Shown here: positions 22,432 to 34,799 of the stretch, piece by piece
How the letters are laid out: each line of letters opens with the position of its first letter
Position numbering within the stretch: position 1 is the stretch's first letter
Source of the DNA: Himantopus leucocephalus
Lineage: Eukaryota > Chordata > Aves > Charadriiformes > Recurvirostridae
Length of the DNA stretch: 64,000 nt
Assembly: GCA_003993805.1 (NCBI GenBank)
Contig: RSEF01000002.1
Location: forward strand, 10,525,309 to 10,589,308
Reading direction: 5' to 3'
Notes under the pieces: model-generated
Databases searched by the model: none
Told to the model about the DNA's origin: nothing
The model's input: only the letters and a program-made list of their open reading frames with translations
Made by a program: the position numbers and the translations under genes

Positions 22432-24572
22432 ATCAGACATGCAGCTGTCCTTCCCATTTGATGCTGTGGAGGTACAGCAGAGCACTCTGGAGCCACCAGA
22501 GGCAAATACCACCCTCGTACCTGACACCCGGAGCCCAGAGAAGCCAAGCTTTAGGGGCAAGAGGGTCCTGCCATCTCTGTACACCTTACAAAAGAGGGGC
22601 TCATTGCTCAGAGAGCTCAGACAGACATTTTATCTTGCTGAAATGCTTCTTTTTCAGCTGACCCCTCACATCTGTGTGGCTTCTCTTCCAGAACAAGCAT
22701 TTGTCAGAATCATTTTTCTGTTTCACAATGAAAACCGGTTGGACGAAACCCAGTCTTGTGAGAGTGCATCTGCACAGGCAGTCCTGAGCAGGGGAACAGC
22801 ATCCAATAGACTGTCTCAGAAATGTCACTTGGAGAATTTTTTGTGTTACCTGCATAGGCGAGTGTCTTATTCACACGGAACTGAGTATTTTGACTGCATT
22901 TTTTCACACAAGGAATTAAAGTTGGATGAAATAAAGGCCTGGAGTAATGCAGTTGCATACAGTTGCATACAGTCTCCATAGCAATCCCCCAAATCAGTTG
23001 TTCCAGCAATGGAAGTGCCTGTGGATGGGGAAGGGGGCAGAGGATACACAGACACGCAGAGCCTGTATTTGGCAAAAAAAGTAACATTCATGCCGAGGGG
23101 TATGGAAAATTCAGTTCTAGGACTTTCTGAAAAATATGGCATTATATTTCTGGTTACCCTGTCACGCCATCCCGTACCTCCCCCAAACCACTTCTGCAGC
23201 AGCAGCAAATAGCCAGTGCATAGGGAAGGACAACTGGGGCAGCAGTGCAGGGCTGCTGTTCCCGAGGGCTGGAGGTAACCTGCCAGGACTGCTGCTCCTG
23301 GGGCAATAAATGTCCAGGTTGGGATGTGCTGGGTACTCTCCGGAGGCACAGGACCGTACACCATACGGCTGCCTCTACCTGAGCCTTCCCACAGAGCAGG
23401 GAGGGAGAGGAGGCTGAGAGAGAAGGAATTTATGAGAAGGCATAGGAAGGCAAGCCTGGAGCTGAAAGATACAGGATAAGAAAGATCCTCTTAGAGCACA
23501 TCTGAGGAGATTGAAGGCCAGGGAACAAAGAAATAGAGAATCTCAAGGAAACAGTGATAAAGCAGCCCGGTGAGAAGGATATGAATAAGTGAAGGTTACG
23601 GGAGGGGGAGGTTGCTGAAAGGCGAAGAGAGGTGCCAAGAGGAAAGATACCCGGTCCTGACAAAGTGAGGACAGACAGAAGAAATGTTGTTATCTGGGAC
23701 AGAGTAGCTCCCAAAATAGAACATAATCTTCTCCCCTATTTAGAGTAGGAAATGGCAATTCCTATCTATAGACATGTTTTAACCACTTCCACATTTTTTC
23801 CTTTTTTTCCCCCTGCTGGCTCCATCAAAACCTTCGACTGTTTGAAGTCACAATAAGCAAGTTCAAGACTATGCTAATAATCACGTGGAAAAAAAATCAT
23901 CATTTGTGTGTGAGGTAATGCATATTTGCAATATTGCCTTCACGTGCACACTGGGGCAAACTGTTCTGTGGGATGAGAGGTATCTCCTCTGAGCTGAAGT
24001 GCTTGTGGAGGTCATCGAAGTTCAAGGAGCAACCCATTAGTTCGAAAGGCCTGTTTTGGAAGGGTTCTGGCTGTTTTACCAAGACAGATGTTTTTTCTGA
24101 ACGGATTTCTGAAAGGCATAAGCCTTTGAGAAAATCATTAATTCCATCCTGAATACAATGAACAATAAGGGGAACAAAGAAAAGGCAATGTCCTGCTGAG
24201 TTCTCTGAAAGGCTATAGATTTCATTTTTCTTAAAAGATAATATGAGAAGCATTACTGGGCAATTTTTACGTTTGTTGATTTTTATAAGTATCAAAAGAT
24301 GGATGCAATCTATTCAGTACATAAGTGGGATGATTAAAAAGAACTTCCTTGTTGGATCTCTTGGCCAGTTTGTTTCTTTGAAGCTGCCACTTTTCTGTTA
24401 CCACTGGAATTTAGTGAGCTAGTTCAAGTTTTTGGGTGCCTCTTGTGTGTCTATCAGAGATGAAGCTGAAGTGGTATCACCAATTGAGGCAACTTTCAAT
24501 GAGAAAGAGGACCCTGAAAGAGATCAGTTTTGTCCTTGGAATCTGTAGCCCACACTGTTCTCCCCCCATAAG
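22432..24572. other. No identifiable gene; longest N-free open frame in the window lies here
   Basis: The plus-strand frame at 22439-22981 has 180 codons and starts just beyond the CR1. It overlaps minus-strand frames of 73-165 codons and has no domain, signal peptide or low-complexity signature that I recognise. An 11-bp tandem repeat (AGTTGCATAC-type) lies at about 22950-22972. I regard the frame as chance, although 180 codons is unusual for AT-rich DNA. Confidence 0.4.
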
Positions 24573-24692
24573 TGATGAGTTTGGGAATGGCTCAAAAGAC
24601 CATGTGACATCTATGCTCTATTTAAACTCCAAATTTATTATGCGTACAAACCACTGGACAAGCAACTATATGCTCAAGTTGGATTCAGTTAG
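24573..24692 (+). other. Exon-like segment, symmetric 120 nt, unidentified
   Basis: A pyrimidine-rich acceptor (CACTGTTCTCCCCCCATAAG) precedes 120 nt ending at a perfect consensus donor (TTAG|GTAAGT). A single frame is open throughout (39 codons, one base carried in and two carried out), and the length is a multiple of three. The peptide is rich in Asn, Ser, Thr and Met and belongs to no family I recognise. The same frame is also open upstream of the acceptor, which weakens the argument that only an exon is being kept open. Confidence 0.22.
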
Positions 24693-26372
24693 GTAAGTTC
24701 TGGAGACTGGTACAAGAAACTGGGCATGGGCTTCTCTAAAGAGCTTTGGTACCTGGCGAGAGTCTCACCCACATGGCCCATGATACCTGAAGGTAATGTC
24801 AGATAGCAATGTTAGCCAGATGAGTGACTCCCTACCTAGAAGGCTCAATACCAGAAATTTTCAGACAGCTGAGATAGAGTCATTTTCCTCATAGCAATGT
24901 GGCCTTATGAAGCCTGGAGATGGGATGCTGCCATCTCTCAAGCTCAGCTCAATGCAGGGGCAGGAGGCAATGCAAGGTTTAGATTTGAAAAATGGGGAGT
25001 CAGAAGAATTTCTAGGTCTATCTGCATCCGTCAGACCCCAATGAGGACCTCCTTGGCAGCCATCACAGATGAAGTGTGCTTCCCATCCATTAAGAAGGAA
25101 ATAAAAGGTTTGTTGCTACAACAGGCAGATGAACAAAATAACCTGTCTTGAAAATATGGACAGCTAGGAGGAAAATAAGGCCAAAAAAATTCGTGTTTCT
25201 TCAAAAGCACTGGGCTAATATAACAATTTCAGTAAAATTAAAAGAAGGGAAAATATGACAGGGCAGCAAAGCGTGATAAGCTGATATTAACGGCCCTGCC
25301 TCTTGTAATGATCAGAGAGGGAACTATCTAGACCAGGAGACTTATTAAGTCTTTGAGTATAAGCAATATCTCCTTGCAAGACCGAGAGGTTCAATTAAAT
25401 AATCTGAATGAGTTTTTGAAAGTTCGGCCAAGGTAGCTTATCTAAGGGAGACTGCCTCTGGAATGAGCCTCCAGGCCCCTGTGGAATGTGCTTGGCTAAA
25501 AGGTAGCAATTTCCATCAAAATCATAGTATTATCATTAATGATGTTACCTTCTGAATTTTGGAGGATGGGGGATAGCCCTTGGCTCAAGGGGAACAGCGG
25601 TGAGATTAGCTGAAAAGCTACTGGGTCTGTCAGAACAGTCAAGTTTCTAAAAATAACACACGATGTTTTATTCATATGGGTAAATTACTTAATTTCAAGT
25701 CCCTTCATGGTGTTCAGCTTCCAGCAAGGCTCAGATTTGCCTTCTGCCATACAAATGACCCCTGTCTTTGCTCATTCACACATGCCTCAGAAAGAAACCA
25801 GTGAGAAGGCAGGGACGAAGGGAAACTGAGGCACAGGGAACTACAGAGGAGTGACAGCAGAGGGTGCAGAATAACCATTCAGTGTCCTTTCAACACTGAT
25901 TCTTTGAGCACACTTATTTACTATAAAAAGAGGTAATTTTTTCAAAGTTTGTTGATTTATTCTTCTTTCTTTTCCCCCCTAAGATTCAGAAATTAATTTC
26001 CTGTGTATAACTGATGAATCAGTTAGATGCATTTAGTAAGTGATTTTTTTAATCTACTTTTGGAGGTATATACACACATCCCATGTCAACCTCTGTACAT
26101 ATACCCAGCAGCCCCATACAGTCAGTTATTTATATATTCCACCTGACCACCCAATAAATCCAAATGCTATAGCACTGGTTGGCCCAATGACAGATCAATG
26201 CAGTTTCCTGATAATTCTTTAAATTTTGATCTGTGGGAAGAGTGTGAAAGCTCATTACAAATGCCAGACTATCATCTACTGATTATACATCTTAAATATT
26301 AGCTATAGTTCCCTGCATTTATTTTCCCCCCTTGTAGTGCAGTTTTTATAAAGCCTTTCCAATATTACTCAC
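24693..26372. other. No gene seen
   Basis: Unique AT-rich sequence up to the LTR. The 84-codon plus frame at 24897-25151 has no recognisable features. Confidence 0.5.
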
Positions 26373-26868
26373 TGTTGTGGTTTAACCCCAGCCGGCAGCT
26401 AGGACCAGGCAGCCACTGGTGGCAGTTCTCCCCCTCTCCCCCAGAAGGGCAGGGAGAAGAGGGAGAAAAGGAGGGGAAAGGGACAGGAAAAAAAACTCAT
26501 GGGTTGAGATAAAGACAGTTTAATAGAACAATAACAGAAAAGGAAAAAAAAAATAATAATGATGATGATGATGACGACGACACAAATCACTCTCATCACC
26601 TGGTGAACTGGTACCTCCCGGAGCAGTGATCGCAGATTCCTCCAACCCCCATTTATATACTGAGCATGATGTCTATGGTATGGAATATTTCATTGGCCAT
26701 TCTGTTGTTCTGTCTGTGCTCCTTCTCAGCTCCTATGGGAAGCTAAAAAGAGTCCTTGAAATGTATAAACATCGCCTAGCAACAACTACAACAGTATGCA
26801 TTACTGACATTCCTTTCACAACACTCACTAGAAAGAAAATTAACTCTTTCCCAGCTGAAACCAGAACA
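26373..26868 (-). mobile_element. Solo LTR of an avian endogenous retrovirus
   Basis: The 496-bp unit begins TGTTGTGGTTTAACCCCAGC on the plus strand and ends in ...CCAGAACA, so both strands have TG...CA termini. The flanking pentamers CTCAC (26368-26372) and ATCAC (26869-26873) match at four of five bases, a decayed 5-bp target-site duplication. In sense orientation (minus strand) a TATATAAA box lies at 26652-26659, and an ATTAAA poly(A) signal at 26519-26524 is followed by the CTGTCTTTATCTCAACCCA word typical of this family. No gag, pol or env sequence or second LTR is present, so this is a solo LTR left by recombination between two LTRs. I know the family from neoavian genomes but cannot assign a database name. 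The compound (AAT/GAT/GAC)n tract at 26551-26581 lies within it. Confidence 0.88.
26551..26581. repeat. Compound trinucleotide microsatellite inside the LTR
   Basis: Short runs of AAT, then GAT, then GAC triplets follow an A-rich stretch. The stepwise change of unit suggests expansion plus point mutation. It gives a spurious poly-isoleucine reading frame on the minus strand (26399-26599). Confidence 0.85.
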
Positions 26869-27983
26869 ATCACTAGGCCTGGACAGGCAAAAGACGCTAG
26901 AGAGTCTGTTCTTATTTTGTTTAATTTTTTTGCTTTTAAGCTACTACCTTTTGCCCTAGCAATGTCTCCCATTGCCATTAGGATCCTATGAAATTAGGGG
27001 CAGCAGGGAATCTCTCTGAGTTTGCAGTTTCAAAGAACACCAGCCCTACTGTGTCAATTATTTCCCCTTTTTGTATTAATAATTGCACGTGTTGTATGGA
27101 TTTGATGAAAAAAATGCACATTCTCATATCTTCTTCAGTATCAGAGAAGTAGTCATATGAACCGATAAAAACTATTCCCTTTCGATATGGGCTTAACTCT
27201 TGGAAAAGAAATGAAGAATAGGTTGGTAAAACAATCATAAACAAAGAGAAGCATGAAAAATAATCCAGCCAGCAGAAATGAGATGGAAGTAACCCTGCAC
27301 CTCAACTCATCAGAGGTAAAAATGTTTCCATGGTCAGAATAACTGGTATTTCAGGCTGTAGAATAACCTTGCAGTGCATTTCATACAAAACGACACTTGA
27401 TGATATTTACAACAGAACCGGACAAGACATTGCGCAGCAGAGGATATGCAAACCAGATAATCTAATAGATATTTTCCAATTCCAATGCTTGATGGTTTTG
27501 GCAGAGGAAAAAAAACAATTGTTTTAGTAAATAAAATAAATCTCGTACAATGCCAAGCAATAATGCAGCAATTACTAAAGGTCATGACTGTAATTAAACA
27601 GTATTATTTATTTTATTGCCAGAGCCTCATTTTCTATTAAGTTAGATGCTAACCCAGCCAAGCTAACAGCCCCCCTTACCTCTGAATTTATTTTCAAATA
27701 TCTTTCAGAAACTTTATTGCTGGAGATTTTAGCCCCTTTTGCTCATGCAATGCTTAGAATTTGCACCTTTTCACGCAAATATAACAATACATAATACATA
27801 ACATTTTCTGCAATCTTGAGGTTAAAATTAATTTTTGACGGTTGCCTTGTATTTCTAGCTGTATTCACTCATTTTTTCAGGGTATGTGTACTTTTCTGAA
27901 TCCTACTTGCTCGTCAAGTCAAGTCCTCTAAGTCACATTTTGTTAATGAATCTCATCTATTACTGAAAGTACAGAACAAAATC
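26869..27983. other. No gene seen
   Basis: Minus-strand frames at 26978-27244 (88 codons) and 27334-27585 (83 codons) have no recognisable domain. No repeats recognised. Confidence 0.5.
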
Positions 27984-28019
27984 ATCATTTCTTCCATCTA
28001 AATCATTTCTTCCATCTAA
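27984..28019. repeat. Perfect 18-bp tandem duplication
   Basis: The unit ATCATTTCTTCCATCTAA occurs twice in direct succession without a mismatch, which suggests a recent replication-slippage duplication. Confidence 0.9.
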
Positions 28020-30188
28020 ATTCCTTCTTTTTAAATGCTGGGATGGGGACTGTTTTCCACCTGACGAGGTGTGAATACTCATTAGTAGACTTCACTGTAT
28101 TATTTTGTCAGCTGCTACTTCTGATAATCACATTTGGGCTGCTATTGTTCAAGGTCTTGATTTCCAACTCTGGACTTCTTTCTCTCTTTGTTTCCCAAAG
28201 GTTTCCTTGCAGAAGTACATGGATTTTTGCCCTAGAGCTGCAAAGGTAATTTCTGGATATGAAATTCACATCCTCAGCTTCCCACTAAAGGCTGACGAAA
28301 AGTCATTAAAAATTCCCTGTGCAGAAGTTCCTCAGCTAGTATGGAAAATACCATGCAAAGGAGGGGAATGGATGGAGCCCATGAGTCCTACAATGTGAGA
28401 TACATAAACCACATAGTTCCACACTGCCAAGGTGCCCATCACTCTGCTCAAGCCCAGCAGCAGGGCTTCCAAGGAGGCTGTCAGAGGGCTGTTCCTGCTC
28501 TACATTTTGGACTTTGGAGCTTTTCACAGTCTTCCTTGTGAATTTAGCCCAGAGCTACTTACCAGTGGAACAGATCCAAAGTGAGGATCAAATACCTGCT
28601 CTGAACAAGCAGTTCCTCGCTCAGTTTAACAGTCAGCAGTTTGGGCGCTGAGCGAGCAGAGATTTCCTACAGACGTTACGGATCAAACTCTTCCCAGAAT
28701 CGCAGTCCTGAGCCACGCTCTTAGTCACAGCATGGCCCTGTGGTCTTTTCCCCAGAATACATCTTTTGACTCTCCTTTCCTCGCAATCATACTATTCTAA
28801 ACGTTTTCCAAGTGGTGTCCAGGCACAGTGTATTTTAGGCTTATAATCTCCATGGGTTAAAAAACATAATCTAGCATGGCCAGAGATGCCGAAACCCTGA
28901 ATTCTCAGGGACTTGGCTTCAGGGACAGAAAGTCAGCAGAGATCATAGAGGAAGAGAGCCAAAAATGTCAGACACTATGAGATAAGGAGAGAGATGAGAC
29001 TGGAGAGGCTGCCGAAACACACACAGGTAGCGCAGCCTTGAAGACAGACAAAGCTGGGGATGGAGAGACCCAGGTTACTGTTCTCTGGCTTAGCTTGTCA
29101 CAGTGACCTCAGACAATTTCAGCACGCATTTTATGAAAAAGGGAAAAAACCTACACTGCCATGGGTTTGGTGTGCATAAGGCCCTGTGGCACTCCTTTGT
29201 TGAGCAGCACCCCAGGCACCGCAATTAGGAGTACCTGGTAGTGTGAGCCATACTCCTGGACCAGACAGAATAATTGCTCACTTACTAGCACTACAGAGCT
29301 AGTAGCATTCCATAGCTTCTAGTTACATCAAGTACTGCAAATATTATGACTATTATTCTAAGCTATAGAAAAGCCGCTGCTATTTCCAATGTTTATCTCA
29401 GCTAAACTGAACCCTTTGAAGTCTCTGAGTCGCTGTTTCTCAGCTAAACTACGCAGACCTTCAAAGACATCCACGGCCTCCGGAAAGGGGAGAAAACAGC
29501 AGTTCTGAGTTCCCCCTCTGCTTTTCAATATTCACCCTGTGCAATAGATTTAAACAAATTGCAGGATCCAGGACAGCTCATAAGTTCAAGTTTTTCAACT
29601 TGAAATTCCAATGCATCGCCCTTCTATCTCAGATCTGCATTTCAAATTGTATTTACCAAGTACTTCAAATTTTTCTTTAGAACAGGTTATTAATCTGACA
29701 CAGGATTTTGCAATAGTTGTGCATTCAAATTCCTGCATAGTTTAGCAGATACATCTGACCTTGCTATTATCCTTCCTTTAGGAGATTTATACAGCATTCC
29801 TTCTTTGGAAAGATCATTAATTAGCATGCCAATAGAAAAAATGAAATTGCCTGCCATCTCCTATGTAAATGCTTCCCCATCTGTTCCTTTCTCATTTTCT
29901 CTGCACACACTCTACCAAGGTAGCTTTAGTTTTTATACTGCTCTTAGAAAATAGTGCATTCTTTGTTGTGCAATTTAAATCTGTTAAATTGCGTTGCATT
30001 GTGAAATGTGGCTCTATTAAAGTAATATATAGTTCCATGCAGTCTCTCAGAATCTGAGCCAACTTCCAGCAAAGTCGATGGCCGTCCTTTCCTTAACACA
30101 TATGAATTCAGTTTAAGGTCTAAAGAATCAAGTTTTGATATTTTTGTGTCTAAGACTGTAACCAATAATTTAAAAAAAATAAATTGCA
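28020..30188. other. No gene seen; one microexon-like segment
   Basis: At 28213-28245 a strong acceptor (GTTTCCTTGCAG) and an acceptable donor (AAAG|GTAATT) bracket 33 nt (11 codons). The surrounding plus frame (28105-28398, 97 codons) is open anyway, so this is weak evidence. Nothing else recognised. Confidence 0.4.
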
Positions 30189-30204
30189 GTTATTAATTAA
30201 TAAC
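30189..30204. repeat. Perfect 16-bp palindrome GTTATTAATTAATAAC
   Basis: A fully self-complementary AT-rich palindrome with no spacer. It contains TTAAT/ATTAA homeodomain-type cores. It could be a dimeric homeodomain site or simple AT-rich coincidence. Confidence 0.6.
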
Positions 30205-33200
30205 AACTTACAGCAGTATTCCAGTAACAGCCCAGTGAACTCTACTGGTGTTTCCACATGGCACTGTAACACCCTCCACAGGTCTCTGCTCTGCTGTATT
30301 TAAGAGAATCAGAGGCTTTTTCTGAGTCAAAAAAGCATCTATATGGACGATTTTTTTAAAAATTGTTAGGGATTTTTAAATTCCGGACTGATTTTCAAAG
30401 GACTACTGTTATTTTAGCAAATATTTCAGAAAAGGTGGTGAATTTGTGTAGCAAAAATGTAAATGCCCATCTCTTTCCTTGAATAACTGGGTAGCTCAGC
30501 AGTAAATGATTTAAAGGGAATCCAAAATAGTTATACTTGGCAGTACTGCTAAGAGGCCAATGGAAATTTGCTGTTCGGTTGCCTCCCATCCCAGATGTTT
30601 TGGACTACCCCATGACATACAATGGCAACAACTTCTCATGGCCTTGGCTCTTCAAGCAGCAAGGGCATCAGAAATGCTGGTTGACCTCAGCACTCACTTC
30701 AGAGCAGTAGGCCACTTCTGAGGTGGATCCCTTGATAGACCTCACTTATCACATCTTGGTGCAGGCTAGGAATTGGGTCTAGCACAATAAATAGATTCCT
30801 TTTGGATGAAACAAAACTGGCAGACCCACTCCAGATGTGCATGTAATGCACCCCAGCCATTAAAGAGAGCATAGAGGTCCAAACCAATGGGCTGTGAAGT
30901 CCTCCAACATGTACTGAGCACTCATTCTGCAACATTATGCTCTCAAACCACTATGAGGTCATGCAGCAACTAGAAGAGCTTCTTGCACAATGTCAAGGCG
31001 CAAATGTCCCCCCTTTCATAAGTGCTGTCCTCCACCAGCCCTCATGGGGCTCTGCAGGACCATCACAAACCTGGAAGGCTTGTTGATGCTCTAAGTATTT
31101 CAGTTACTGACAGGAGAGATGAATCATTTATAGATCATTCTTCTCAGAGGATGGAGAAGGGACCAGGACAAAAGCTGTCAGCTCACTTGGAAGGGAAGCA
31201 AAACGGGGGGGCTGCCTTGGGAAGAGTGTGCCCCTCTGTCTCACAAGGTGTAGGGATCAGCTGCCTTTCCCTCCCTACTACTCCACAACTTTCACCCACC
31301 CAAGGTGCTGGTTGTCCTTCAAAAAGCAGATATATTTTTCAGGGGCATGGAAGAGAGGGGGCCAACCCAAGAATGGCAATATCCATTACATCTAAAAGCA
31401 ATAATTTTCCACTAGAACATTATCATAAATGTTCCTGATTTGAGAGGCCAAGATTTTGACTACCTAATTCCTCGTCACTTCCCACCTGGGAACTGAAGCC
31501 TTGCATGATCAACCCAGCATGTCGCAGAGAAGAGCTTTCCTTTGCAGTGCGGTTGTGTGCTGTATATTTATGTTAGATTTCCTCTTTATATCAGGTTGAA
31601 AACAGTTTCCTGTTCACTTCTGTTCAACAAAGTTTTGCATCACATTTCCCATGAATTTTCTGGACATAGAATTTTAAAAAGTAATTAGCCAAATATATTA
31701 TCAAGTTGTCTTACTCATAAATATCAAACAGTAACATAAAAGAAGCATATGCTGTTGTGGTTCTCCAACTGGGTGCCAGATGGCAATACTAAGATTCAGA
31801 CAGACTCTGTGTTAGAGTGGGTTGGGAATTTACCACTCAAATAACTTTTTCTTTGCAGTAGGAAACACGATTTCCAGAAAATCAACGTTTTCCATGGAAG
31901 ACTTCTGCTCACATATTTCAGTTTTTCATATCTGAACTACTGAAAGACAACATTTTGGTTTGTCAAAATGAATGCAAACATCTTCCTCTGGGTTAACTAC
32001 ACCGTGGTCTGTCCTCATCCTGAGCTGCCGGAAAGCTCTGTTTCTCATACCTGAGATGCTTGGTAGCCCTGTTTTCATTACAGACCTGGTTCTCAGGTGT
32101 CACAGTCTTGGCTATGGTTGATATGAGCACAACACCAACCCAACGCCCACCTAGCACAATGCTCATGCATGTGTCTTCTATGCGCCAAGGACATGGCTGG
32201 GCACAGGACGGAGTACACGGCCTCTGAACAGCGTGTACAATAACACATTTGAATGAAATCAATGCAGCCACCATAATTCACTTAACCATCTGAAGCAACA
32301 CTGATGTAAGGACACTGAGATATTTCCCTTCAGCCAAACAAAATGTCTTGCATGTCAAATCAGAGGCATCAGAGATTCTGATTTTCCAACTAGGTGTACG
32401 TCAGCGCTGAGAGAATGGGAAGATTCTCTGGTGTTTATACCTCCAGATAAGACAGGATGTCATCCTGGATGACAAATTGCACAAATTGCAGGGTTTGACC
32501 CAGAGGCAGGAGAAATTTAAAAAAAGATTACATGATCCCATGGTGTTTTGTGACTTTAAATCCTATAAAAAATAGGAACTTGAAGAGCACTACGCATACA
32601 AAATAAGTACAAACCATGAACTGCAAATAACCTGCGAATGAAACACCCCGTTTTATAATGAAGTTTACAACGTAACTGAGACTATTGCAGGGTGACTTGT
32701 TGCAGACATGGTGACAAGACTTCCAGCATTTGATGATAAACCTGACAGCTCTTAGCCAGCCACCTTACTTTGTCTGGTACATGGCTCATTAGGCTGCTGA
32801 CTATCACATTATCTGAACCCAAATATAAGTTCTTAAAATTACTGGGCAAAGTAATGGATTGGGATTCTTTTTGTCATTACAGCATGGCATGATCTCTTAA
32901 TTTCTTAGCAACAATTCAATGATTTTGAGTTTCCCGCCATTTTGACGCCTGCTGCAGAGATTGTGCACTGCTCCATGTGCCTCTCCCCGTGCAATTTCTG
33001 CCTCTCTTGCAGGTAACATCTTCCTAAAAGTTTAAGACCTCACTCATGTTTATTTCTAACTTCTTGCAAGCTCTGGTTTTCCAAACTGAAGAGGGGAGCT
33101 CTGTCAGCTCCATACACAAACAATGTCACACCAGGTTTCTCTTCTTTCATATCAATGTTACAAGAAAGGAACTTTCTGCTGCTATTCATTATCATTTTCA

Positions 33201-34799
33201 GCAGCTAACGTAGAAGCTTAGAACTTTTCTTGAGTGTTTAACTACTTCCATTTTCTTTTCTCCCCTCCACAGGCACAATGTTTTGTTTTGAATAAGAAAG
33301 ATCAGCACAGAGTCTTTGTGAATTCAAAAACATTTCAAAAAAGGGCTTTATATTTCAAGTTCAGTCCCTCTCGCCAAAGGCAACACTGGAAACTTCAAGG
33401 AAGGAGTTCCTATTTAAGTTCTTAAGAATAGCCTTCGTTTAATGTTACCGCCCATTTCTCCCTATCAAGGCATTTTGCAGTGAATAAATTATGTCTTCAT
33501 AGTAGACTGATCAGAAAATGATTCTGCATTTCTAGCATAGTTTTGTTCTGTGTATCCTTGATTTCCCAAAGTCCTTTACTTGGAGAACCCAGAAAGTCTG
33601 ACCTCTCCATCCCTCCGAGCTGGCTGCAGCTGTGACACAACACTCCACGTCTACACCATGCAACACAGCTTTGAACATGCGTTCTGCATGCAGTCGTGCA
33701 AATGTGTTGGGTTGCTGCTCTTTAACCTATCCATACAAATCTCCACTTTCCTTTTCACCCGTAAATACATGAGCCTTCAGCAGCTTTGGACCCTGGAATC
33801 CTCCATACCATAAAGCAGCCTGCTTTCAACAGCTTGCTCTCAACAAATAAAACAAATAGGGATGGAGTTACTGAACTTTCTGTATTCTCATATAAGTGGA
33901 AACCAACTAGTCTGATTTGCCAAAGAACAGGGAACATCAAGTAATCTCAGATGGTGTTGACAGAGTCTCCAGAATATCTCTAGAAGCACAGCAGTGACAA
34001 TCACGACGCATCATGTCTCGCTGCAAGCACATCCGTTCAGCTCTTGTGAGATACTAGAGTAGCCCTGGAGGGAGAGATCGGATCTGTACTGCTGCTACAT
34101 CAGAATAAGGATGTTATATGGTGTCTTGTGCCATCTGTTCTCCTAGGCTGTGCTCTGGGTGTCTCATGAAGGTATAGCAAAGCATTTAAAGACAATGGAG
34201 TAGTACAGTTTCACCTTCCCTTCATAACCACACAGTGGTTTTGCAGAAGTTACAAGTAAAACTGAGTTCTCCTGAATATTCTTGATACATATGCAAATGG
34301 CACTGTGTAGTCTCTAATAAAAATAAGTAGCATATTTTATATCTTATATTTTATAGTTGATTTTTTTCTTCTCTCACCCAGTGTCTGCATTTGGAGCAAA
34401 AGCTTGCGTTTCCAGACAGCCCAGCACTAAAAGCACTAACTTTTAGTTGAATGTGACTTCAGCACATGCATACAAGAAAGCAAAGACCATTTGGACTGAC
34501 ACCAGAGACCGAACAGCAGCACTCCAGACCTGACAACTTGCTTTGAGTTAATGCATGCTTTCCACGTAAGAGAGCATCTTTCAACAAACTCTTGTGGCCG
34601 GCTTGGCCACTACGGAGGACACATTATCATCTCTGACTCATCCATTACAGCAGCAGGGTGAAGACACCAAAAAGATTACCTTCTGCATAGAAAGTACAGA
34701 AGTGATTCCTGTCTCTCTGCTTAAATATTCCACACTGAAACATGGTGAGGAAAGACTAGGGGCCATCTCTACTTTTATTTAACAGGCTGGGGTATGTAC
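30205..34799. other. No gene seen across about 4.6 kb
   Basis: Unique sequence. The longest frames are 138 codons (31022-31438, plus) and 93 codons (31993-32274, minus); neither has a recognisable domain or convincing flanking splice sites. A sequence like part of a CTCF core (GTGCCAGATGGCAATA) lies near 31773. No repeats recognised. Confidence 0.5.

Noticed and set aside
22867..23364. 165-codon minus-strand frame
   Set aside because: It overlaps the 180-codon plus-strand frame antisense and shows no protein-like features.
26399..26599. Frame rich in Ile and Phe that could suggest a membrane segment
   Set aside because: The hydrophobic stretch is the (AAT/GAT)n and poly(A) tract of the solo LTR read in reverse.
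26373..26868. Possible full-length endogenous retrovirus
   Set aside because: No gag, pol or env similarity and no second LTR are found on either side; it is a solo LTR.
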